A stretch of DNA of 6,748 nt, taken from positions 1 to 6,748 of the forward strand of contig JAIRRP010000070.1 of NCBI GenBank assembly GCA_031255915.1, read 5' to 3'. The DNA is from Puniceicoccales bacterium (GTDB taxonomy: Bacteria > Verrucomicrobiota > Verrucomicrobiia > Opitutales > JAIRLG01). The notes beneath the pieces are model-generated. The model did no database searches and was not told where the DNA came from. It saw only the letters and a program-made list of their open reading frames with translations. The position numbers and the translations under genes were made by a program. Positions 1 to 5,994 of this stretch are shown here, in pieces. Positions within the stretch are counted from its first letter, which is position 1. The number at the start of each line of letters is the position of its first letter.

Positions 1-525
1 TTATTAGCGGAAGCCGGTTATCCCAACGGTAAAGGATTTCCTGAAGTAGAAGTTCTCTACAATACATCAGATGTGCATCGGCCTGTTTTTGAGGCTTTGC
101 AAGCCATGTGGAAGCAGAATCTTAATATCCATGTCAATCTCCTTAATCAGGAATGGAAGGTCTACCTTATGCTAGAAAAGCAAGGTAATTTTTCTTTAGC
201 GCGGCAGGCTTGGGTCGGGGATTATAATGATCCTTCATCGCTCATGGATATATTTCAAAGCGATGATCCTAATAACCACTCTCGTTGGTGCTCATTGAAA
301 TATGATTATCTTTTATTCCAGGCCAAGAGTGCTGTGAATGAAGAAAAAAGAGTAAAATTGCTCCAGGAAGCAGAGCGTATCTTTGTACAGGACATGCCGG
401 CGATTCCTGTTTTTTGGGGAACGTCTTTACACCTTGTTTCTCCACATGTCAAGGGATGGTTTCCAAATGTTATGAATATCCATCCATGGAAATGCGTTTC
501 GAAGTCCCAGGACGGAGTTAAATAA
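1..525 (+). CDS. oppA: Peptide ABC transporter substrate-binding protein (OppA/DppA type), C-terminal part only
   Basis: The gene enters from the left edge in frame 1, so only the last 174 residues and the TAA stop are visible. A GTG at 73 lies inside the gene and is not a start, because the frame is open back to base 1 and matches the neighbouring paralogue from its first codon (LLAEAGYP here, LLAEVGYP there). The segment is the C-terminal part of a family 5 extracellular solute-binding protein (SBP_bac_5). These capture oligopeptides outside the inner membrane and hand them to an Opp/Dpp permease. Visible conserved patches are GYPNGKGFP, FEALQAMW, QEWKVYL, GDYNDP, IFQSDDP, AERIF and IPVFWG. 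It aligns without a gap to codons of the next gene (1807-2331), with about 100 of 174 residues identical by hand count. The N-terminus and signal peptide are outside the window. The substrate cannot be read from sequence; oppA rather than dppA is a loose label. Confidence 0.9.
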   Translation, partial: LLAEAGYPNGKGFPEVEVLYNTSDVHRPVFEALQAMWKQNLNIHVNLLNQEWKVYLMLEKQGNFSLARQAWVGDYNDPSSLMDIFQSDDPNNHSRWCSLKYDYLLFQAKSAVNEEKRVKLLQEAERIFVQDMPAIPVFWGTSLHLVSPHVKGWFPNVMNIHPWKCVSKSQDGVK

Positions 526-597
526 TACTTTTTTTTTGCAAGACCGTTTGGCCATTTCCTGATTTTTTTTGAGATGGAATCGGGATATGGCCTGTGA

Positions 598-626
598 TTG
601 TTCTCGACTTAAAATCGAAATATGAT
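598..626 (+). promoter_or_regulatory. Candidate sigma70-like promoter of the second peptide-binding gene
   Basis: TTGTTC (598-603) and TATGAT (621-626) are separated by exactly 17 nt. The -10 matches the consensus at 5 of 6 bases; the -35 matches only TTG. Transcription would start near 633, giving a leader of roughly 88 nt before the ATG at 721. The -10 box overlaps the upstream in-frame ATG at 622, so a transcript from here could not use that ATG. The rest of the 526-720 spacer is AT-rich, with a T9 run at 529-537 and no stem good enough to call a terminator for the first copy. The promoter is inferred from motif and spacing only. Confidence 0.4.
604..618. promoter_or_regulatory. 15-bp imperfect palindrome in the promoter spacer (possible operator)
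   Basis: TCGACTTAAAATCGA reads as an inverted repeat around the A at 611, with one mismatched pair (608/614). It lies wholly between the candidate -35 and -10 boxes, a position where a dimeric repressor or a MerR-like regulator could act. I recognise no specific regulator motif, and short AT-rich palindromes arise by chance, so this is a weak call. Confidence 0.2.
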
Positions 627-720
627 GAAAATTAGTAATTCCTGTCGACTGGTTTTACGTTTTATTAAAAAAAAGTTGCTTTTTAGGGCCATATCTTTCC
701 ATCGGTGGCTTTTTAAAATC

Positions 721-2331
721 ATGGGGATTCGTAAATGGCCAGGTGTGTGGTTAGTGTCATTGTTGGCTGTAGTGGCTGCGTGTGGTCCTGTAAAGCGTTC
801 GTCATTGAATGTGCTTCGGGTTGGGAACGGTGCTGAGCCAGCATCTCTGGATACGCAAGTTGTTGACGGAAAAATTGAGGCAGACATTTTGTATGCCTTA
901 TTTGAAGGTTTAGTCATATCCGATCCGAAGACTTTGGAACTTCGCCCGGCGATGGCTGCCCATTGGGAAGTATCTGCAGATGGCCTGCGTTACACTTTCA
1001 CCTTAAGGGAAGGTTTGCGTTGGTCCAATGGAGATTCCTTCACATCGGAAGATTTTGTATTTTCGGCGAAACGTATATTATCTCCCAAACTGGGAAGCCC
1101 TTGGACTCCTTTTTTCTTCACCTTACGCAATGCGGAGGCCTATTTTGAAGGTAAAATCAAAGATTTTCGAGAGGTCGGTATTCGTGCGGTTGATGCTTTG
1201 CACCTGGAGTTCACGTTGGAACGGCCAGTTCCTTATTTTCTCGAGCTATTGGTGCATTCCTGTTGGTACCCGGTGCATAAAAATACGATTGAGAAATTCG
1301 GAAAGATGGATGAGAGGGATACCCACTGGATAAGACCTGGCAATATGGTCTGCAATGGTCCTTTTGTACTCAAGAGTTGGGAAAATGGGCACTATATTTC
1401 CGTAAAAAAGAATCCTTATTACTGGGATAAAGCTTCTGTCGCTCTTGATGAGATCAGGTTCTACCCAGTAGCTGATACGGCTACGGAAGAAAGAATGTAT
1501 GCTTCTGGTGAGCTAGATATCACCTATCGTACCCATGTGAGCAAGATCGAGCATTATAAAAAGACGGGGGAACTTCGTCTGCATCCTCATCTCGGCTGTA
1601 TGTGGGTTGCGGCGAATTGCGAAAAGCCACCTTTTGACGATCCAAGGCTCAGAAAAGCTTTGGCTTTGGTGATCAATCGTAAGGAAATTGGAAAAGTCCG
1701 TGGTTTTGGAGAGGGGTTGGAGTCATATGGTGTAATACCTCCTGGAATGAGTCATTATGAGCAATTGCCGCGACCTTTTGAGGAAGATGTTGAGGAGGGT
1801 AGAAGATTATTGGCGGAAGTTGGTTATCCTGGTGGTAAGGGTTTCCCGAAAATGGAGGTCCTGTATTATCTTTCCGATGAAAATAAGGCCATATTTGAAG
1901 CTTTACAGGCCATGTGGGAGCGGAATCTCGGCATTCATTTCAATCTCGTAGGGCAGGAATGGAAAGTTTACCTTGCGTCGCTGAATCGTGGCGATTTTGC
2001 TATCGCGCGCCATCGTTGGTATGGCGATTACAATGATCCAACGACGATGTTAAATATATTTAGAAGCGACGATCCTTGTAATTATGCTCGGTGGCATTCA
2101 GCTGCCTATGATGAGTTTTTGGCACGTGCGCAAGATACTCAGGACGAGCGAGAAAGAATTCGGTTGCTGCAAGGAGCAGAACGTATTTTTCTTCAAGAGC
2201 TGCCAGGTATTCCTGTTTATTGGGAAGCTTCTTCACACCTCGTTGCTCTCAATGTTGAGGGATGGTTCGCGAATACTTTGGATTTACATCCGTGGAAATA
2301 TGTTTCCAAGTCCCAAAGCGGAAAAAAGTAA
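721..2331 (+). CDS. oppA: Peptide ABC transporter substrate-binding lipoprotein (OppA/DppA type)
   Basis: A 536-residue family 5 solute-binding protein (SBP_bac_5), a normal full length for OppA/DppA. It is predicted to bind peptides outside the inner membrane for an ABC importer. From the ATG at 721 the N-terminus is a clean lipoprotein signal: basic MGIRK, a hydrophobic core, then the lipobox VAAC with Cys21 as the lipidation site. The frame is open to an ATG at 622, but that would add 33 very basic residues ahead of the signal and overlaps a candidate -10 box, so 721 is preferred. Neither ATG has an obvious Shine-Dalgarno. The family signature is seen at about residues 81-120 (HWEVSADGLRYTF, LRWSNGDSFTSEDFVFS); later come NPYYWD and YARWHSAAYD. 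The last 174 residues align gap-free with the truncated gene at the left edge, making a tandem pair. No permease or ATPase gene is in the window. Specificity for di- or oligopeptides, or another ligand, is not readable. Confidence 0.93.
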   Translation: MGIRKWPGVWLVSLLAVVAACGPVKRSSLNVLRVGNGAEPASLDTQVVDGKIEADILYALFEGLVISDPKTLELRPAMAAHWEVSADGLRYTFTLREGLRWSNGDSFTSEDFVFSAKRILSPKLGSPWTPFFFTLRNAEAYFEGKIKDFREVGIRAVDALHLEFTLERPVPYFLELLVHSCWYPVHKNTIEKFGKMDERDTHWIRPGNMVCNGPFVLKSWENGHYISVKKNPYYWDKASVALDEIRFYPVADTATEERMYASGELDITYRTHVSKIEHYKKTGELRLHPHLGCMWVAANCEKPPFDDPRLRKALALVINRKEIGKVRGFGEGLESYGVIPPGMSHYEQLPRPFEEDVEEGRRLLAEVGYPGGKGFPKMEVLYYLSDENKAIFEALQAMWERNLGIHFNLVGQEWKVYLASLNRGDFAIARHRWYGDYNDPTTMLNIFRSDDPCNYARWHSAAYDEFLARAQDTQDERERIRLLQGAERIFLQELPGIPVYWEASSHLVALNVEGWFANTLDLHPWKYVSKSQSGKK

Positions 2332-2352
2332 TCGAATTGCGATAGTCTTGGG

Positions 2353-2382
2353 CCTGCTCGCTTTTTTATGAAGGTGAGCAGG
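2353..2382 (+). terminator. Strong hairpin just after the peptide-binding gene, possible terminator
   Basis: A 12-bp stem (2353-2364 with 2371-2382; arms CCTGCTCGCTTT and AAGGTGAGCAGG) closes a 6-nt loop, with two G-U wobbles (2360/2375 and 2362/2373). It starts 22 nt after the stop codon. The position suits transcription termination or 3'-end protection, but the bases directly after it (TGTTGCAT) are not a T run. The nearest T8 run is at 2415-2422, too far away to count. Called as a terminator with reserve; it may instead be an RNA-stability hairpin. Confidence 0.4.
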
Positions 2383-2437
2383 TGTTGCATAGGGAAATGA
2401 GCTTGTATTTCGCCTTTTTTTTCATACCTTCAGGTTC

Positions 2438-2866
2438 GTGGGTTTGAGATGGGAAGAAGTGCTGGATATCCTCAAGGATATATTTCCTGTGGATGGTGAT
2501 TTGAAGGAAGAGCCTCCGGTGGCGTTGGTTCACGGAATGGTGGATTTTACATTTAAGAAGATGGATGGAGATGCTTTTATTTTTCTGGGATACATGGCAT
2601 TGCCGGAGCAGTCGGGAATAAATTTATGGCTGCAAAAAGCATTACACTTAAATTTTGCCTACATAGCAGACCATGAAGAATCACTTTCGTGGGATAGGGA
2701 GAAGCAGAAGTTATGCATTGCACTGCGTCTTTCCCTTTCCGGAGAAACGGAAGATACATTTTATAAACATATGGAATCTTTCATTTCACAGCTTGAATTT
2801 TGGAGTAAAATGGCGTCCTCTGTGCAACTGATGGGTTCGATGAATGCACTTTTTAGTCATTTCTGA
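2438..2866 (+). CDS. Small acidic protein, probable type III secretion chaperone (CesT/class I-like)
   Basis: A 142-residue protein with a GTG start; no in-frame ATG lies upstream between the stop at 2390-2392 and 2438. It has no signal peptide or membrane segment, so it is cytoplasmic. By hand count it has about 22 acidic and 12 Lys/Arg residues, so it is clearly acidic. Size, acidity and layout fit the class I T3SS chaperone fold: an N-terminal helix (WEEVLDILKDIF), central strands (VALVHGMVDFTFKK, AFIFLGYMALP), then a late strand pair (KLCIALRLSLSG) and a C-terminal helix (MESFISQLEFWSKM). Such chaperones dimerise and hold a secreted effector or translocator ready for export. The strongest support is its place 42 nt upstream of sctC on the same strand, probably in one operon. 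Similarity to CesT is by pattern only; no single diagnostic residue proves it. It could instead be a lineage-specific T3SS accessory protein. Its client is unknown. Confidence 0.6.
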   Translation: MGLRWEEVLDILKDIFPVDGDLKEEPPVALVHGMVDFTFKKMDGDAFIFLGYMALPEQSGINLWLQKALHLNFAYIADHEESLSWDREKQKLCIALRLSLSGETEDTFYKHMESFISQLEFWSKMASSVQLMGSMNALFSHF

Positions 2867-2898
2867 TGGATGTAAGGGGTCGTTGATCGCAAAGGGAT

Positions 2899-2903
2899 AG
2901 GAA
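2899..2903 (+). promoter_or_regulatory. Ribosome binding site of the secretin gene
   Basis: AGGAA sits 5 nt before the ATG at 2909. It is the clearest Shine-Dalgarno in the window and fixes that start. An ATG at 2904 is in another frame and too close to the site to compete. Confidence 0.6.
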
Positions 2904-2908
2904 ATGGT

Positions 2909-4804
2909 ATGGGATACGTAAAATTTTATGAACCTAAGTTTTTAGTTCTAACGGTATTAGTGGGGATATGTTTGTCTGGATCTCCAGTCGTTATGGCAGA
3001 GGATGCAGAGGTAGGGGATATTCAGGCTCTAAAGGTTCATAGAATTCCTTGGCCTAAAGGTAACTACCATCATTTCTCCAAGAACCAAGATTTGGCGGAG
3101 TTGTTGCGTGATTTTTGCACCATGCAGGGTATAAGTGTCATTGTTAATCCAGCGATTAAGGAAACGGTCAATGGGCGATTTAGTGATATTGCGCCGGAGC
3201 AATTTTGGAACGATATCGTAAGTGCCTATAATCTTGTTTGGTTTTTTGATGGCAATATCCTTTATGTCTATGAAAATAATCAGATCCAGACGCAGGTCTG
3301 GTCGATGACGAGCGATGAGATGAATACCATTTGTCGTGTCGTTGATGAATTAGGTGTAGCGAGCTCGCATTTCTCCATGAGGCGCTTGGAGCGAGCCGGT
3401 ATTCTCGTGGTAAGTGGTCCTCCTCGACTCATCGCTGTCGTGGGTGAATTATCGCAAAAAATCGTTATTGAGCGTATCGATGAAGTGACGGATATAAGAA
3501 TTTTTCCCCTTAAACACGCCTATGCGTACGATATGTCGATCACTTCCAAAGATGGAAATATCGTTATTCCAGGTATAGCAACGATGCTTCAGCAGCTTTT
3601 GGTTACAAAGCAAAATCAAGAAAGTTCTGCCGGATCCTCTGTTTTTAATTTGAATAGTGCAGACAAGACAAGGGCACAACCGCAGAAAAGTCTTACCGAA
3701 AATAGAGCAGTGCAAGGGGATGATAAAGTAATCGCGAGTGCTTCGGAAGGTAAAACACAAAATATTTACGTCGATGAGGATACATTGATCAGTTTTGATG
3801 CGCGGTTGAATGCTGTAATCGTCAAGGGTAAAAAACAAAATATGCCTTTTTTCGAGAGGATTATTCAGGAGCTAGATGTCGCCAGTAAAGTCATCCGAAT
3901 CGATGTAGCTATTGTGGATATCAGTAAAAAAGCCGCCATGGACTTTGGAATGGAGCTCATATCGATGGCCAATGGTTCAAAGACGAGGACCTTTAACTTC
4001 TCCCCTAAGGGAGAATTTCAAGAAGCGAACAGTCTTAAATCCAATGTAAGACTCCCACTTAACGGTGTCCTTAAGGGATTTAATGTCGAGAGTTATCTAC
4101 AGGCTTTAGAAGAAAGTGGAAATGCCCAAACCCTTGCAAGGCCGTCAATACTGACGATCGATAATATTGGTGCAACGATCGACCGCTCAAATACTTATTA
4201 TGTGAAGGTAGCTGGTACTAAGACGGAAGGATTGTATGATGTGACGGCATCCACTAAATTGCGGGTTGTTCCTCATATCATCCCTGGCGAATTTAATGTC
4301 CATGGCGAAGCCAAGATCAAATTGTTCGTAGAGGTGGCGGATGGATCGGTGAGCCAAAAGACGGATGTTAATTCCGGTACGCCGACGACGGACAATAACG
4401 TGATCAACACGCAAGCTGTCCTACATGAGGGGCAAAGTTTGGTGATAGGGGGTTATTTTCATGAAACCCATAATACAGCTGAAGCGGGCATTCCTATTCT
4501 CAAAAATATTCCATTCTTAATGTGGCTTTTCAAGTATGAGGAAAATAAGAAGGAGATTCGTGAACGTATTTATGTCATTACACCGAGGATTGTAGATATC
4601 GATGGCGATCCGGATGCCGATACACGGCGTTTTTTCCAAAAGGGTAATTTACGCGGCGAGGCGACGTTGGCACCAGATGCATTTGCATTGACAGCGGAAG
4701 AGGCATTGAAGGAAAAGGAATGGCTTTTGGCACCTAAAAAAGAGAAAAAAATCAGTGGGCCGTCTTTGAAAAGGCAGAGTCACAGACGTTGCGGACGGCA
4801 TTAA
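2909..4804 (+). CDS. sctC: Type III secretion system outer-membrane secretin SctC
   Basis: A 631-residue secretin close in length to YscC (about 600). It would form the outer-membrane ring of the injectisome. Residues 1-30 are a Sec signal peptide with likely cleavage after VVMA. The N0 domain (about 50-125) carries the SctC pattern: HFSKNQDLAELLRDF, VNGRFSD, then YNLVWFFDGNILYVYEN. N1 (about 130-195) includes LVVSGPPRLIAVV. The next ring domain begins at IFPLKHAYAYD (199-208) and holds a Ser/Asn/Gln/Lys-rich insert (about 236-285) before DARLNAVIVKG. The beta-barrel secretin domain spans about 328-562, with NAQTLARPSILTIDN (405-419), VPHIIPG, GQSLVIGGYF, GIPILKNIPFLMWLF and RIYVITPRIV. The N0 and N1 wording is that of T3SS secretins rather than GspD or PilQ. 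The C-terminal tail (563-631) ends in a strongly basic stretch and may include a pilotin-binding part. The gene likely shares a transcript with the chaperone-like gene upstream, and its stop overlaps that of convergent dus. Confidence 0.93.
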   Translation: MGYVKFYEPKFLVLTVLVGICLSGSPVVMAEDAEVGDIQALKVHRIPWPKGNYHHFSKNQDLAELLRDFCTMQGISVIVNPAIKETVNGRFSDIAPEQFWNDIVSAYNLVWFFDGNILYVYENNQIQTQVWSMTSDEMNTICRVVDELGVASSHFSMRRLERAGILVVSGPPRLIAVVGELSQKIVIERIDEVTDIRIFPLKHAYAYDMSITSKDGNIVIPGIATMLQQLLVTKQNQESSAGSSVFNLNSADKTRAQPQKSLTENRAVQGDDKVIASASEGKTQNIYVDEDTLISFDARLNAVIVKGKKQNMPFFERIIQELDVASKVIRIDVAIVDISKKAAMDFGMELISMANGSKTRTFNFSPKGEFQEANSLKSNVRLPLNGVLKGFNVESYLQALEESGNAQTLARPSILTIDNIGATIDRSNTYYVKVAGTKTEGLYDVTASTKLRVVPHIIPGEFNVHGEAKIKLFVEVADGSVSQKTDVNSGTPTTDNNVINTQAVLHEGQSLVIGGYFHETHNTAEAGIPILKNIPFLMWLFKYEENKKEIRERIYVITPRIVDIDGDPDADTRRFFQKGNLRGEATLAPDAFALTAEEALKEKEWLLAPKKEKKISGPSLKRQSHRRCGRH

Positions 4805-5859
4805 CCGTGGATCGATTTGCCGTCAATGGCATTTGAGTGTGGCGGTTTTTCTCGATTAGGCCGTGCATATAGGCCTGAGAAAGGAGTAGGTTGGAATATT
4901 TGTATGGACCTTTCTTCCAGGTAAGAACAAAGTTGTTGTAAGTCCTGAAAACTACAGATCCGTTGTGCCCTGTATAGGAATTGGCCATGGGCATCGATAC
5001 CTAAGGCGACGAAGTTGAGAAATGCTTTTAAAGCATGAATGGCCGGTACTTCGGGGAGTTGTTGGCGTAATGCTTCCCAAAGGAGCATAATGTAATGCAA
5101 GACATGGCCAAAGGTGACTGCTGAGTGAATCCTAGTGGAACTTTCCTTCTGGGCCATTTCTCGAAATATCCAGGGATAGCGTATGGCTGCTCGTCCGATC
5201 ATGACGCCGGAACAGGAACTCATGGTTTGAATTTTGCGAGCTTGTTCAGCGTTCTGAATATCTCCATTCGCGAATACAGGGCATGTGGTTTGCGATACGG
5301 CTTGAGCGGTATAGGAATGTTCCACCGGTACGGAGTAGCGCCCTTGGACAGTTCTGGCATGCAGAAAGAGCATATCGACATGATGGCGATTGATGAGTTC
5401 CAATGTTTTGGAAAACAAATGATCATCATGGAAACCGATTCTTATTTTTACACTTAAGGTGCGGGTAGTCGTTTCGCGAGCGGCGGCTAATATGGGTTCC
5501 AGATGATGGATATCTCTAAGGAGTGCACCACCGACATCTTTGCGGTAGATTTTTGGCATGGGGCAGGCGAAGTTCAAATTGATGCCATCAAAAGCGTATT
5601 GATCTTCCAGTTGGTGAATCGTTCGTACAATGGAGGAAATATCATTCCCAAGGAGTTGTATATGGAGCTTATACGTACTTTGTTGAGATTCTTTGAGAAG
5701 AATTTGGAGGTCATGATCAATGGTCGATGTAGGATGTACGCGCAAAAATTCGCTCACGACGACATCTGGAAGAGTATTTAACTGACGAAGGATGCGAATG
5801 AAAAACGATTTCGTCAGACCTCTCATGGGAGCTATGGCAGAGAAAAGGTAATCTTGCAT
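4801..5859 (-). CDS. dus: tRNA-dihydrouridine synthase (Dus family)
   Basis: A 352-residue cytoplasmic FMN enzyme that reduces uridine to dihydrouridine in the D-loop region of tRNAs using NADPH. The TIM-barrel motifs appear in order: FMN-site APMRGLT (10-16), the active-site block NFACP with catalytic Cys99 followed by RKDVGGALLRD (106-116), VKIRIGF with Lys138, LHARTVQGRYS with His167 and Arg169, FANGDI (197-201, phosphate binding), and GVMIGRAAIRYPWIF (218-232). The C-terminal part (about 240-330) fits the helical tRNA-binding domain. The usual Gly before the active-site Cys-Pro is Ala here. The RKD-x-GG-x-LLRD wording resembles Dus proteins I associate with Verrucomicrobia and Planctomycetes, so I do not assign DusA, B or C. 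A weak CAGG lies upstream of the ATG. It is the third gene of the minus-strand run after tig and clpP, and its stop codon overlaps that of sctC. Confidence 0.92.
   Translation of the reverse strand: MQDYLFSAIAPMRGLTKSFFIRILRQLNTLPDVVVSEFLRVHPTSTIDHDLQILLKESQQSTYKLHIQLLGNDISSIVRTIHQLEDQYAFDGINLNFACPMPKIYRKDVGGALLRDIHHLEPILAAARETTTRTLSVKIRIGFHDDHLFSKTLELINRHHVDMLFLHARTVQGRYSVPVEHSYTAQAVSQTTCPVFANGDIQNAEQARKIQTMSSCSGVMIGRAAIRYPWIFREMAQKESSTRIHSAVTFGHVLHYIMLLWEALRQQLPEVPAIHALKAFLNFVALGIDAHGQFLYRAQRICSFQDLQQLCSYLEERSIQIFQPTPFSGLYARPNREKPPHSNAIDGKSIHG
4847..4883. other. Hairpin inside the 3' end of dus, downstream of sctC
   Basis: TTTCTC (4848-4853) pairs with GAGAAA (4877-4882), and AGGCC (4858-4862) pairs with GGCCT (4872-4876), leaving a 4-nt bulge (GATT) and a 9-nt loop. 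That is 11 Watson-Crick pairs. It lies about 43 nt past the sctC stop but inside dus codons on the other strand. No T run follows it in either direction, so it is not a canonical terminator. It could slow or end sctC transcription, since there is no non-coding space for a terminator between these convergent genes. Confidence 0.25.
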
Positions 5860-5883
5860 GTCAGCCTGTCTAACTTTGGGATA

Positions 5884-5931
5884 ACATCGGCCTGAGATTC
5901 GGAATTTCAGCTAATTCTCAAGGCCCGATGT
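5884..5931 (-). repeat. 48-bp imperfect palindrome in the dus leader
   Basis: On the minus strand, ACATCGGGCCTTGAGA (5931-5916) pairs with TCTCAGGCCGATGT (5897-5884) through 14 base pairs, with two single-base bulges (5924 and 5920) and an 18-nt loop. It ends 24 nt before the dus start codon. It could be a stable leader hairpin affecting dus translation, an extragenic palindromic repeat, or a processing site between clpP and dus. I see no second copy in the window and no T run after it. It does not fold as a tRNA. Confidence 0.45.
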
Positions 5932-5942
5932 ACGGAAAGCAA

Positions 5943-5968
5943 TTACTTCGGCCTTCGGGAAGAAGTAA
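5943..5968 (-). terminator. Hairpin after clpP, weak terminator candidate
   Basis: TTACTTC (minus strand 5968-5962) pairs with GAAGTAA (5949-5943). The loop side adds two G-C pairs across a tandem G-A/A-G mismatch. On the minus strand the stem is followed by TTGCTTT, a broken T run. It starts 26 nt after the clpP stop, the right place for a terminator or attenuator before dus. Read on the plus strand the same stem is capped by TTCG closed by C-G, a very stable tetraloop. The AT-rich base of the stem and interrupted T run keep confidence low. Confidence 0.35.
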
Positions 5969-5994
5969 GCAGAATGTGGTACAATTTCAGAATG

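Noticed and set aside
73..525. A separate 150-residue gene starting with GTG at 73
   Set aside because: The frame is open to base 1 and the upstream codons match the paralogue, so this is the inside of a truncated gene.
529..537. T9 run after the first peptide-binding gene as a rho-independent terminator
   Set aside because: The bases before it form only a 3-bp stem at best; a T run alone is not enough.
622..720. N-terminal extension of the second peptide-binding protein from the ATG at 622
   Set aside because: It puts 33 very basic residues ahead of a complete lipoprotein signal, has no Shine-Dalgarno and overlaps a candidate -10 box.
609..917. Minus-strand 102-residue frame opposite the start of the peptide-binding gene
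   Set aside because: It lies antisense to a clear gene, has no recognisable motif and no start context.
3449..3838. Minus-strand 129-residue frame opposite sctC
   Set aside because: It is a shadow of the secretin gene, with no domain pattern and irregular composition.
2909..4804. Type II (GspD) or type IV pilus (PilQ) secretin
   Set aside because: The N0 pattern ending in YNLVWFFDG and the SGPP motif of N1 fit T3SS SctC, and the nearby gene looks like a T3SS chaperone.
5125..5457. Plus-strand 110-residue frame opposite dus, and another at 5503-5781
   Set aside because: Both are antisense shadows of the Dus motifs, which are unmistakable on the minus strand.
5884..5931. A tRNA gene in the clpP-dus gap
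   Set aside because: There is one long stem but no cloverleaf, no T-arm GTTC motif and no acceptor pairing.
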